From QHXW01 sp035297145 (GTDB taxonomy: Bacteria > Acidobacteriota > Terriglobia > Bryobacterales > Bryobacteraceae), in the NCBI GenBank assembly GCA_035297145.1, contig DATGZN010000036.1, positions 62,001-126,000 of the forward strand: a stretch of 64,000 nucleotides of DNA. The letters run 5' to 3'. How positions within the stretch are numbered: the stretch's first letter is position 1; each line of letters starts with the position of its first letter. The position numbers and the translations under genes were made by a program. Below the pieces are notes generated by a model. The model saw nothing but the letters and a program-made list of their open reading frames with translations, had not been told where the DNA came from and did no database searches. This document shows, one piece after another, positions 24,261-32,267 of this stretch.

Positions 24261-25085
24261 ATGGGAGAGAACCCAAGAGTGGATGCCGTTGACATGCCTG
24301 CACTAATGCGGCCGGCATGCGCTTCGCTGGCCGATGCGGAGCATGCAGGAGCGGATGCGCTCGCGTCAGAGCAACCCCAGTGCGGGCACGAGAGGATTCT
24401 CGGCTGCCTGCCGCTGGTCGACTCCATCGCACGCCGCGTCTACGGCTCGCTCCCGCCGAATACCTGCCTGGAGTTGCACGATCTCGCGCAGTCGGGCCTC
24501 CTGGGACTGGTGAGCGCAGGCCGCTGCTACGATCCCGAGACTGCCGTCCCGTTCTCGATCTACGCACGCTATCGCATCGAAGGCGAAATTCTGGATAGCC
24601 TCCGCCGGCATGATTTGGCGCCGCGCCGGCTGCGCCGCTGGCAGAAGCAGGTGAGCGCGGCCCGCCAGGAATTGGCTGGGAATCTGCACCGTGAGCCGAC
24701 GGATGAGGAACTGTGCGACCGGCTGATGATTTCCCTGGCCGAGATGCGGAACCGCAGTCTGGCGCTGAGCCAGACGCGCCCGGCGGCATCGGCCGCGGTT
24801 GAAGATACGCGGCAGCCTGACCTGGCCAGTAGTCCCGACGCCGGCCCCGACCACATCTGCGAGCGGCGTCAACTGCGTGAAGTGCTCGACCGGTTGATTG
24901 ACAGCCTTGCCCCGCGTTACCAGCAGGTCATCCGTTCACACTACTGCCGCCATATGACGTTGAAGGAGATCGGAGGCGAAATGGGAGTGCATGAGAGCCG
25001 TGTCTCCCAGATGCACCGCAGCGCTCTGGAAGCTATGGGACGCATGTTGAAGGAATCCGGCATTTCGTCGCCGGCGCACTTATGA
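24261..25085 (+). CDS. Second sigma-28 family factor (FliA copy 2)
   Basis: 274 aa. Region 2: LPPNTCLELHDLAQSGLLGLVSAGRCYDPETAVPFSIYARYRIEGEILDSLRRHDLAPRRLRRWQKQ; region 3 (LHREPTDEELCDRLMISLAEM); region 4 IDSLAPRYQQVIRSHYCRHMTLKEIGGEMGVHESRVSQMHRSALEAM, with the canonical SRVSQMH recognition helix of sigma-28. An N-terminal extension of about 45 residues is unusual; a later start (for example ATG 24294) is possible. The stop overlaps the start of a FlgM-like gene (ATGA), a direct sigma/anti-sigma coupling. It heads the operon flgM2-flgN-flgK-flgL-fliM. Confidence 0.88.
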   Translation: MGENPRVDAVDMPALMRPACASLADAEHAGADALASEQPQCGHERILGCLPLVDSIARRVYGSLPPNTCLELHDLAQSGLLGLVSAGRCYDPETAVPFSIYARYRIEGEILDSLRRHDLAPRRLRRWQKQVSAARQELAGNLHREPTDEELCDRLMISLAEMRNRSLALSQTRPAASAAVEDTRQPDLASSPDAGPDHICERRQLREVLDRLIDSLAPRYQQVIRSHYCRHMTLKEIGGEMGVHESRVSQMHRSALEAMGRMLKESGISSPAHL

Positions 25086-25396
25086 GAATCGAGAATCAGA
25101 ATCTGAATGGCGCAGCCGGTCTGCAAACCGGACGGACGCCGGAAACAAATCCCACCGATGCCCTGGGTTCGACCTCTTCCACTCGCGGCCCTGGCTCACT
25201 CAGTGGAGATCACGCGGAAATCTCCAGCCTGGCGGAGAATGTTTCCCAAGCGCTATCGGCGCAGTCGGTGAACCGCGCGCAGAGAATCCAGGAATTGGCC
25301 CAGCAATACAGCGCCGGAACGTACCGGCCGAGCGCACGATCGGTCAGCAGCGCGATCGTCGCGGATGCCATTGGAGCGAAGGATGCCGCGCAATAA
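25082..25396 (+). CDS. FlgM-like anti-sigma factor (copy 2)
   Basis: 104 aa. A disordered N-terminal half rich in Gly/Ser/Thr/Asn, then DHAEISSLAENVSQAL and RAQRIQELAQQYSAGTYRPSARSVSSAIVADAI, the FlgM C-terminal pattern (helix, xSGTYxx, helix). Overlap with fliA2 suggests that it controls that factor, while FlgM copy 1 (4745) may serve FliA copy 1; either protein could also bind both. Similarity is weaker than for copy 1. Confidence 0.72.
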   Translation: MRIENQNLNGAAGLQTGRTPETNPTDALGSTSSTRGPGSLSGDHAEISSLAENVSQALSAQSVNRAQRIQELAQQYSAGTYRPSARSVSSAIVADAIGAKDAAQ

Positions 25397-25793
25397 GGAC
25401 CACGTAGCCGGAGCCGGCACACCACCAGCGCCCCTCGATCCCGCGGCAACCGTAAGACAACTTCAGGAAACGGTTCGCGATGCGCGCGCGCAGTTGATCT
25501 CTCCCACTCCCGAAAATCTCGACGAATGCCGGCGCCGCGTCGACGAAGCTGTCAACGTGCTGCGCCAATTGCAAACCGGCCTGCCCACCGGCGACTTCCG
25601 CCGCGACTCCTCCCTTCGTGCGCCACTTGGTGAACTGCGTGCCGAAATCGCCCGCCTGAATATTCTGCTCGATGGCGCCGCGGCGTTTCATACCGGATGG
25701 GTGCGCTTGGCCGCGTCGATGGTCGCGGGATACACGGCCGATGGCACGCCCGGGCAACCCGAGCCTACGCGTCACGTGTGGCTGGAGGTTTGA
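25383..25793 (+). CDS. flgN: FlgN-like chaperone for hook-associated proteins
   Basis: 136 aa from the ATG at 25383, which overlaps the flgM2 stop by 14 nt; 18 further nt upstream are open. All-helical, charged: AATVRQLQETVRDARAQLISPTPENLDECRRRVDEAVNVLRQLQTG then LGELRAEIARLNILLDGAAAFHTGWVRLAASM. Sequence alone is weak, but a small helical protein just before flgK and flgL is the place of FlgN, which guards both before export. Confidence 0.65.
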   Translation: MPRNKDHVAGAGTPPAPLDPAATVRQLQETVRDARAQLISPTPENLDECRRRVDEAVNVLRQLQTGLPTGDFRRDSSLRAPLGELRAEIARLNILLDGAAAFHTGWVRLAASMVAGYTADGTPGQPEPTRHVWLEV

Positions 25794-25796
25794 CAG

Positions 25797-27245
25797 ATGT
25801 CGGGTCTTCTCACAGCTCTCCAATCCTCGGCCGGCGCCATGCAAGCCTTCGAGCAGGCGCTCGAAACCATCGGCAACAACGTATCGAATTCGTCCACCCC
25901 CGGTTATGCGGCCCAGACCCCGACTCTGGACGCTCTTCCTTTCAATCCCAATGAGGGGCTGCCCGGTGGCGTCACCGCGGGCGTGGTGCAAAGCGCGCGC
26001 GACGAATTCTCCGAACAAAACGTGCGCCAGAACGTCTCTACACTGGGAACGCTCGAAGCTACTTCCCAGAACCTGTCGTCTATCCAAACCGGCTTTCCCG
26101 TGAGTTCCAACTCGGGTATCGCCGGAGCGCTGAACTCGCTATTCCAGAATTTCTCGGCATGGAGTGTCACCCCGACCAGCGTCGCTTCGCAGCAAACCGT
26201 CATCGACGGCGCGCAATCGGTGGCACAGGCGTTCCAGCAGGCGTATGCGGGCCTGACCCAGGCCTCCAATAACACGGACCAACAGATCCAGCAAACAGTC
26301 AGCCAGATCAACGGCTACGCTAGCCAGTTGGCGGCGGACAATCAGCAGATACAGAATGGCGACCGCAATGATGCCGGTCTGGACGCGCAGATTCACTCGA
26401 CGCTCGAGAATCTCTCGGAGCTGGGCGACATCACCGCTACGCAGCAATCCGACGGAAGCTGGAAGGTTCTTCTGGGCGGCCAGACGCCGCTGGTCATCGG
26501 TTCGCAGGCCTATTCGATTAGCATCAGCGTCTCCACGCCTCCCGGCGCTCCGGCCACCGTGGCAGGCGGCAATCCGCCTACCCGCATTCTCGATTTCCAG
26601 GGTAATGATGTCACCGCGAACATTTCGGATGGCAAACTTGCCGGCTACCTGCAAGTTCGCAACAACGTTCTTCCGTCCATCATCGGCGGCGCTTATCAGC
26701 AGGGCAGCCTGAACCAGCTCGCGCAGGGCGTCGCTGATACGGTGAACAACCTACTCACCGCTGGCAATATTTCCAATGGGCCTCCGCCCGTCCCCGGTAT
26801 TCCGCTGTTCACCTACAACGCCGCTGCGCCCACCAGCGTGGCCAGCACGATTGGCGTGAACAGCGCCGTCACACCAGGCCAACTGGCCGCCATTCAACCC
26901 GGACCGCCTCAAGTCAGCAACGGCATCGCGCTGCAACTCGCCAACTTGGCCAACCCGACCAGCGCCACCGGCCAAATCAATGGACTCAGCTTCACGGAAT
27001 TCTATGGCTCGATCGCGGCCCAGGTGGGACAACAGACGTCAGACGCTCAGAGCCAGCTTCAGGTGCAGCAGCAAACCGTCGCCCAGGCTCAAAGCTTGCG
27101 CAGCCAGATCTCTGGTGTCTCGCTCAATGAGGAAGCAGCCCGCCTGGTGGAATTCCAGAATGCATACCAGGCCACGGCGCGAACCGTGACCGTGCTGGAT
27201 ACGCTCACCCAGGACACGATCAACATACTGCCGGTGACCGGTTGA
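25797..27245 (+). CDS. flgK: Hook-associated protein 1 FlgK
   Basis: 482 aa. N-terminus GLLTALQSSAGAMQAFEQALETIGNNVSNSSTPGYAAQTPTLDAL and C-terminus SGVSLNEEAARLVEFQNAYQATARTVTVLDTLTQDTINILPV are the paired helices of FlgK. It forms the first hook-filament junction zone. Middle part is shorter than the E. coli protein (547 aa). Starts 3 nt after flgN. Confidence 0.93.
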   Translation: MSGLLTALQSSAGAMQAFEQALETIGNNVSNSSTPGYAAQTPTLDALPFNPNEGLPGGVTAGVVQSARDEFSEQNVRQNVSTLGTLEATSQNLSSIQTGFPVSSNSGIAGALNSLFQNFSAWSVTPTSVASQQTVIDGAQSVAQAFQQAYAGLTQASNNTDQQIQQTVSQINGYASQLAADNQQIQNGDRNDAGLDAQIHSTLENLSELGDITATQQSDGSWKVLLGGQTPLVIGSQAYSISISVSTPPGAPATVAGGNPPTRILDFQGNDVTANISDGKLAGYLQVRNNVLPSIIGGAYQQGSLNQLAQGVADTVNNLLTAGNISNGPPPVPGIPLFTYNAAAPTSVASTIGVNSAVTPGQLAAIQPGPPQVSNGIALQLANLANPTSATGQINGLSFTEFYGSIAAQVGQQTSDAQSQLQVQQQTVAQAQSLRSQISGVSLNEEAARLVEFQNAYQATARTVTVLDTLTQDTINILPVTG

Positions 27246-27263
27246 GGAAGTTAGAGGGAAACC

Positions 27264-28847
27264 ATGATCCAGAACTTGAATCCTGCCGCGTCAATATTCG
27301 TGGCCAACGTTAATCAGGCAACCAACCTGATCACTCAGTTGACCAACGAGGTCACGTCCGGCTTGAAAATCTCTCAGCCATCCGACGATCCCGGAGACAT
27401 GGTCACCTTGATGGATATCCGCAGCCAAATCGATGCCAACCAGCAGGCGTCGAACAATCTCGCTCCGGTGTTGAACAACACCCAAGCCGCGGATCAAACT
27501 CTGCAAAGCGCGGTGAACCTGGTAAGCCAGGCAACGAATGCGGCAACGCAGGCGGCGAACTCCCTCACCAGCGCGTCGCAGGACCAGGTTTTGGCTCAGC
27601 AGGTCTCAAACATTCTCCAACAACTGGTAGGACTGGCCAACACCCAGGTGAACGGCCAATTCATTTTCAGCGGCGATCAGCCACAGTCCGCCTCTTATAC
27701 TCTGAACACGGCCAGCCCCACGGGCGTGAGCGGTCTCATTGCCAATCCACAGGCCACTCAGCAAATTGCCGACTCAAACGGCGCCACGTTTCCCGTGGCC
27801 TTGACGGCGCAGCAGATTTTCGATCATCAGACCGGTGGCGCGAGCTTCGTGGGTAACGCCGTGAGTCTGAACAATCCGGCGATAACATTCCTCACCGGCG
27901 GAACGCAGACGTACACCTTCAACTACGTCGATGCCACCGGCAACACCCAGTCACGCAACGTTGTTGTGAACGGTGGTGCGACCGGTATCAATGGAACCAC
28001 CGTCGTCAGCCAGCTCAACGCCGGTCTCGGCGGGACTGGCATCACGGCATCGATCAACGCGACCAACGGCACCGTGCAGTTCACCAGCTCGGGCGCCTTT
28101 ACCGCCGGCGTCGCCGCCGCGACTGCAGGCACGTCGACTGTGACAGCCCCTGCCAATGCAGTGAACGTTGCACAGTTCAACGTGCAATCGGCCGCCTTCA
28201 GCGGAGCCGGCACCACATTGAGCGGCGCCGACACATTTACCATCAGCGATGGAACCAATACGGCCAATGTCAGCCTTGGCGCCGGCGTGACGGTTGCCAC
28301 TGCAGTCACCAGCATCAACACAGCGTTGAAAGCTGCGGGCATAACCGATGTGAGTGCGCTGGCGACCGGCGATGGGACGGCGGTCTCCCTCCAAGGGGCG
28401 AAGAACTTCACCGTAGTCGACACAACGGCCGCGGCTGGCGGCGCATCTCCTCTATTCACAACAGCCGGTAATGTGGCTGTGACGGCGGGCAGCACTACCG
28501 GCGCGGCGGCGCCTGACAATGTGTTCGCTGCTGTGAACACCTTACTGGTTGGTCTACAGACCAACAACCAAGCGGCCATCACGAGTTCCATCAGCTCGCT
28601 GCAGTTGGCCGGCAACTATCTGGACGCGCAGCAGGCGTTTTACGGTTCTGTGGAAAACCGCGTGCAAAATGCGCAGACGCTGGCGAGCCAACAAAGCGTC
28701 CAACTCCAGACCCAGTTGAGCCAGGTACAGGACGCCGACATCGCTCAGGTGGCGGTGGAACTCACACAAGAACAGACCCAGTTACAGGCTGCCATGACCG
28801 CGGAGGGGCAGTTGCCGCGCACCAGCCTGTTCAACTTCCTGGGCTGA
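27264..28847 (+). CDS. flgL: Hook-associated protein 3 FlgL with flagellin-type central domain
   Basis: 527 aa, well over the usual 300 or so. N-terminal helices (VANVNQATNLITQLTNEVTSGLKISQPSDDPGDMVTLMDIRSQI) and C-terminal helices (AQQAFYGSVENRVQNAQTLASQQSVQLQTQLSQVQDADIAQVAVELTQEQTQLQAAM) are FlgL. Residues about 210-415 hold two repeats resembling the flagellin IN motif (TYTFNYVD...TGITASINATNGTVQFTSSG and ADTFTISDGTNTANVSL...AAGITDVSA). The first is about three quarters identical to the same region of FliC (40460-42007): 59 of 77 residues in my hand alignment, at the same chain position. It forms the second junction zone below the filament. Confidence 0.92.
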   Translation: MIQNLNPAASIFVANVNQATNLITQLTNEVTSGLKISQPSDDPGDMVTLMDIRSQIDANQQASNNLAPVLNNTQAADQTLQSAVNLVSQATNAATQAANSLTSASQDQVLAQQVSNILQQLVGLANTQVNGQFIFSGDQPQSASYTLNTASPTGVSGLIANPQATQQIADSNGATFPVALTAQQIFDHQTGGASFVGNAVSLNNPAITFLTGGTQTYTFNYVDATGNTQSRNVVVNGGATGINGTTVVSQLNAGLGGTGITASINATNGTVQFTSSGAFTAGVAAATAGTSTVTAPANAVNVAQFNVQSAAFSGAGTTLSGADTFTISDGTNTANVSLGAGVTVATAVTSINTALKAAGITDVSALATGDGTAVSLQGAKNFTVVDTTAAAGGASPLFTTAGNVAVTAGSTTGAAAPDNVFAAVNTLLVGLQTNNQAAITSSISSLQLAGNYLDAQQAFYGSVENRVQNAQTLASQQSVQLQTQLSQVQDADIAQVAVELTQEQTQLQAAMTAEGQLPRTSLFNFLG

Positions 28848-28854
28848 AAACAAA

Positions 28855-29778
28855 ATGGATCAAGACGCACAGAAGATTCACACCGCACCGGCAGGAGGAG
28901 TGGAAACTCTCGATCCGGCCACCGCACCCAAAGTGGCGCTATTCGATTTTCGCAAGCCCGGACAGACACCCGGCTCGCAGATGCGCGCTATCGAGGTGCT
29001 GAAGCAGAAATTTCTGCACCGCATCGTGTCCAGCCTGTCTGCCTATCTGCGCTCCGGCGTGACCGCGCAGTTGCTGGCCATTGACCATCTTTCCTACGGC
29101 GAGTTTCTGAAGGTCCTGCCTTCACCCACCTGCATAGTGGCCGTCGGCATGCAACCCTACGAGGCCAACGCGGTCCTCGAGCTGAACCCTTCGCTGGTAT
29201 TTCCCATCATCGAGCTACTGCTCGGCGGTACCGGAAAAGCCGAAGTTGCCAACCGCGAAATTACTGAGATTGAGCAGAACGTACTCGACGGCCTGTTTCG
29301 CATCATTATCCAGGCCCTGGCGGATGCTTGGAAGGATGTGCTCCCGGTCACCCTATCGCTCGAATCGGTCGGAAGGGAAGCACGCCTGATTCATGCCCCC
29401 CACGAGCCCATGGTGACGGTGAGCGTTGATGTGAAACTGGAAGAGGGTGGCGGGCGCCTGAACCTGGCTGTGCCCACCGAACTCCTGACACTACAGGGTG
29501 AGGATGGCGATGCGCAGTCCGCGCCCCGCAAAATCGAAGCTACCGAAGCCGAGCAAGCCAGAACTCTGGATCTTTTGCGCGACGCCAAATGCACTCTCGA
29601 GGCTCATTTGGAAGGTCCGATGTTGCGTGTCCGCGAGCTGCTGGAACTCAAGGAAGGCGACGTGCTGACATTTGATCATCCCATCGACGAAGCCCTGGGT
29701 GGCTTCGTCAACGGCAAGCGGAAATTCTCCGGACAGATTGTGAGCACGGGAAAGAAGAAGGCTTTTCAGATCGAATAG
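28855..29778 (+). CDS. fliM: Flagellar switch protein FliM lacking the N-terminal CheY-binding motif
   Basis: 307 aa. FliM middle domain: LFDFRKPGQTPGSQMRAIEVLKQKFLHRIVSSLSAYLRSGVTAQLLAIDHLSYGEFLKVLPSPTCIVAVGMQPYEANAVLELNPSLVFPIIELLLGG, then REITEIEQNVLDGLFRIIIQALADAW, and a C-terminal SpoA domain (LEGPMLRVRELLELKEGDVLTFDHPI). The usual N-terminal LSQ(x)EIDALL peptide that binds CheY-P is not present in the first 35 residues. It forms the C-ring between FliG and FliN. Last gene of block E. Confidence 0.92.
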   Translation: MDQDAQKIHTAPAGGVETLDPATAPKVALFDFRKPGQTPGSQMRAIEVLKQKFLHRIVSSLSAYLRSGVTAQLLAIDHLSYGEFLKVLPSPTCIVAVGMQPYEANAVLELNPSLVFPIIELLLGGTGKAEVANREITEIEQNVLDGLFRIIIQALADAWKDVLPVTLSLESVGREARLIHAPHEPMVTVSVDVKLEEGGGRLNLAVPTELLTLQGEDGDAQSAPRKIEATEAEQARTLDLLRDAKCTLEAHLEGPMLRVRELLELKEGDVLTFDHPIDEALGGFVNGKRKFSGQIVSTGKKKAFQIE

Positions 29779-30091
29779 CCACGGGGCGAATTGTAGCCAG
29801 ATGTGCGAGCAACCGGAAGCAGGTGGCCGCACGCTCCCCATTCCCAAAACTCATCCCGGCGAGATCCCGCTCCATCTGCGCGGCAATCCCATTGAGCAGA
29901 TCGAGCCGCTCTTCCTCTTCGGCGCAGGTGGTGGCCGCGCAGGATCGCTGCGCAAAGTGCAGTTCGGCCCGAAGACCGGGCATGTTTTCGTGCTCCCAAG
30001 CGTCTAGAATGCGCTGGGCTTGCCGGGTAGAATCTGCAGCGCAGGGCGATGCGCCGTTTGTGAGGAGCTGGGGCTGTTGGGAATCGTGCAT
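29708..30091 (-). CDS. Hypothetical helical protein, antisense to the end of fliM
   Basis: 127 aa. Residues about 20-100 form two helical stretches (QAQRILDAWEHENMPGLRAELHFAQRS; EEEERLDLLNGIAAQMERDLAG; RAATCFRLLAHLA) with the composition of a real protein; the last 25 codons run antisense to the 3' end of fliM. AAGG lies close before the ATG. The stretch 29779-30170 holds no better candidate on the plus strand. No family recognised. It might be spurious, but it fills an otherwise empty gap. Confidence 0.45.
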   Translation of the reverse strand: MHDSQQPQLLTNGASPCAADSTRQAQRILDAWEHENMPGLRAELHFAQRSCAATTCAEEEERLDLLNGIAAQMERDLAGMSFGNGERAATCFRLLAHLATIRPVAIRSEKPSSFPCSQSVRRISACR

Positions 30092-30172
30092 ACCTTAGTT
30101 GGCTTATCGGCCAGTTTTTTGGGTTTTTTGAAAAATAAGGCCTTTTCCCGCCAAAGGTTACTGTAAATTTCC

Positions 30173-30199
30173 GGAAACCCTAGGGGAAACTTCCGATAA
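30173..30199 (+). promoter_or_regulatory. Candidate sigma-28 promoter of flbD-motA-motB
   Basis: TCCGATAA at 30192-30199 (7 of 8) with GGAA at 30173-30176, 15 nt upstream. The fliC box has the same GGAA-N15 arrangement. The start would be near 30206, 15 nt before the flbD ATG. Late control of motor genes is usual. Confidence 0.5.
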
Positions 30200-30220
30200 G
30201 TACTCTGGCGGCCCTTGCCA

Positions 30221-30484
30221 ATGATCCAACTCACTCGCTTGAATCATGTCCCGTTAGTATTGAACTCGGATCTGATTGAGCACATGGAGGTAACTCCAGA
30301 TACTGTCGTGACCTTAACTACAGGCCAGAAGTTCGTGGTCCTGGAGTCGGCCGAAGAGGTTCTGGACCGCATCATCGAGTTCCGCAGGTCAATCGTTTCT
30401 GGCGCTGCTGAGTGTCCGTTGCGCCATCAGGATTACAAGCACCTGGTTACAACTGCGAACGACCTAGACGAATCCAATGGCTGA
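30221..30484 (+). CDS. flbD: Flagellar protein FlbD
   Basis: 87 aa from the ATG at 30221 (MIQLTRLNHVPLVLNSDLIEHMEVTPDTVVTLTTGQKFVVLESAEEVLDRIIEFRRSI). This is the small FlbD family common before motA in Gram-positive and other bacteria, not the Caulobacter FlbD activator. Its exact role is unknown. A TTG two codons upstream is possible. The end overlaps motA by 8 nt. Confidence 0.85.
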   Translation: MIQLTRLNHVPLVLNSDLIEHMEVTPDTVVTLTTGQKFVVLESAEEVLDRIIEFRRSIVSGAAECPLRHQDYKHLVTTANDLDESNG

Positions 30485-31337
30485 GAAGACCTCGGCAGCG
30501 AAGAAGAAATCCGGCGGCAAACCGGATCTGGTAACCATCGGCGGCCTGGTGCTGGCCGTTGGCGGCATCCTGGGCGGCCTGGTGCTCGAAGGTGGCAAGG
30601 TCAAGGATGTCGCCCAGGTTACGGCGGCCATCATCGTGCTCTGTGGCACCATCGGCGCCGTCATGGTCACCACTCCCATGCACACGCTGATCGGTGCTGT
30701 GAAGAAGCTAGGCATGGTGTTCTTTGAGGCCGACCAAAACCCGCAGGCCATGATCGACGAGATCATCGGATACGCCACCAAGGCGCGCAAGAGTGGAATC
30801 GTTTCGCTCGAGCAGGATGCTGATGCCATCCAGGATCCCTTTCTGCGCAAGGCTCTCAACCTGGCAGTGGACGGCACCGACCTGGATGTGATCCGCAAAA
30901 CCATGGAGCTCGAAATCAATCTAGAGGAGCATCATGCTGAGGCCGAGGCCAAAGTGTTTGAGTCGGCGGGTGGCTATGCGCCCACGATCGGCATCATCGG
31001 CGCCGTGCTTGGATTGATCCAGGTGATGAAGCATTTGGCCAACATTGAAGAGGTGGGCAAGGGCATCGCGGTGGCGTTTGTGGCCACCGTTTACGGGGTG
31101 GCATCCGCCAACATTTTCTTTCTCCCGGCGGGAGCCAAAATCAAAGCACGCATGCAAAAGGTGATTCAGAACCGCGAACTCATGCTGGAAGGTGTCGCCG
31201 GCATCGTGGAAGGCCTGAATCCCAAGCTGATTCGCAGCAAACTGGAGGCGTACGGCCGTCAGGAGCATGCGGAGAAGGCTGTCAAGGAACCGAAAGCGGC
31301 CAAGGCGCCCGCCCGGGCCGCGACGGTGGAAGGATAG
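30477..31337 (+). CDS. motA: Flagellar stator protein MotA
   Basis: 286 aa. Four membrane segments: TIGGLVLAVGGILGGLVLEGG, VTAAIIVLCGTIGAVMVTTP, GGYAPTIGIIGAVLGLIQVMKHL and GIAVAFVATVYGVASANIFFLPAG, with a cytoplasmic loop carrying charged residues that contact FliG. It has the PomA/MotA stator pattern (APTIGIIGAVLGLI, AFVATVYG). It pairs with MotB to drive rotation. Ends 12 nt before motB. Confidence 0.94.
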   Translation: MAEKTSAAKKKSGGKPDLVTIGGLVLAVGGILGGLVLEGGKVKDVAQVTAAIIVLCGTIGAVMVTTPMHTLIGAVKKLGMVFFEADQNPQAMIDEIIGYATKARKSGIVSLEQDADAIQDPFLRKALNLAVDGTDLDVIRKTMELEINLEEHHAEAEAKVFESAGGYAPTIGIIGAVLGLIQVMKHLANIEEVGKGIAVAFVATVYGVASANIFFLPAGAKIKARMQKVIQNRELMLEGVAGIVEGLNPKLIRSKLEAYGRQEHAEKAVKEPKAAKAPARAATVEG

Positions 31338-31349
31338 GCACGGCATCGC

Positions 31350-32192
31350 ATGGCTCGAGTCAAGAAACAGGCACCCCACGAAAATCACGAGCGCTGGCTG
31401 GTTTCTTACGCTGACTTCATCACGCTCCTGTTCGCCTTTTTCGTGGTCATGTTCGCTACATCACAGACCGACAAGGCCAAGGCGACACAGGTTTCTGATG
31501 CCGTCACACAAGCTCTCGAAAACGGTGGAATCCGGGCCATGGTCCACGAGGTACTAGGTGGAACTGTGGATCAGAAGGGGCAGGGCAATGCCATGATGCG
31601 AGGCCCGGGTGGCACTCAGACCGTCAAGCCGCCCGAGCCGAGGCCCGAGCCGAGGCCCGAGCCGCCTCCCGAGGTGGCTGAGCTGTTGCCGTCGATGAAG
31701 TATCTGTCAGGGGAGCTCCAGGGTGAAATCAAGGCGGGAAAAATCGAGATGCGCCTTGAGCCTCACGGCCTGGTTGTCAGCCTGAAGCAAGCGGCGTTCT
31801 TTCCATCCGCCGGAGATACGGTTGCCCCGGCGAGTTATCCCAGCCTGCAGAAGGTCTCCGCCGTGCTTCGCGATCTGCCGAATCCCGTGCGGCTGGAAGG
31901 ACACACCGACTCCGTCCCCATCCACACGGCGCGCTTCCGGAATAACTGGGAGCTTTCCGCGGCCCGCAGCATTGCCATGCTGAACGTGCTCTCCGATAAG
32001 TTTCAGCTGTCGCCTGAGCGGTTCTCGGTGGCCGGCTACGCGGACACCGCCCCCGTTGCTTCGAACGACACCGAAGAAGGCCGTGCGCGCAACCGGCGCG
32101 TGGACATTGTGATTCTCAACCAGTTGGCCAAGGTTCCGGATGCAGGCCCCAAGCTGGCGACCCAGAAGGGCGAAGCTCCCAAGAAAACCTAG
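31350..32192 (+). CDS. motB: Flagellar stator protein MotB
   Basis: 280 aa. Plug/membrane segment HERWLVSYADFITLLFAFFVVMFATSQTD with the ion-binding Asp in YADF, a Pro/Glu/Arg repeat linker (PPEPRPEPRPEPPPEV), then the OmpA-like peptidoglycan-binding domain: FFPSAGDTVAPASYPSLQKVSAVL, VRLEGHTDSVPIHTARFRNNWELSAARSIAMLNVL, AGYADTAPVASNDTEEGRARNRRVDIVIL. It anchors the stator to the wall. Ion choice (H+ or Na+) cannot be told with confidence. Confidence 0.95.
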   Translation: MARVKKQAPHENHERWLVSYADFITLLFAFFVVMFATSQTDKAKATQVSDAVTQALENGGIRAMVHEVLGGTVDQKGQGNAMMRGPGGTQTVKPPEPRPEPRPEPPPEVAELLPSMKYLSGELQGEIKAGKIEMRLEPHGLVVSLKQAAFFPSAGDTVAPASYPSLQKVSAVLRDLPNPVRLEGHTDSVPIHTARFRNNWELSAARSIAMLNVLSDKFQLSPERFSVAGYADTAPVASNDTEEGRARNRRVDIVILNQLAKVPDAGPKLATQKGEAPKKT

Positions 32193-32235
32193 CGGGCAGC
32201 CGGATCCGGAGGAGTGAGCCGGATCCGGCTGCCCG
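32193..32235. terminator. Perfect 17-bp inverted repeat between convergent motB and fliJ
   Basis: Arm 32193-32209 and arm 32219-32235 are exact reverse complements around a 9-nt loop; the inner 10 bp (CCGGATCCGG) is itself palindromic. It begins on the base after the motB stop. No T-run flanks it. Best explained as a bidirectional terminator or mRNA-stabilising hairpin for the two converging operons. Confidence 0.7.
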
Positions 32236-32267
32236 GAGCCGCGTTGGGGCGTCCGCTACCGTTATGC

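Noticed and set aside
27923..28615. 230-codon minus-strand frame inside flgL
   Set aside because: It is antisense to the repeat-rich central domain, and a similar antisense frame occurs in fliC; both come from the Thr/Ala/Gly codon pattern of the sense strand.
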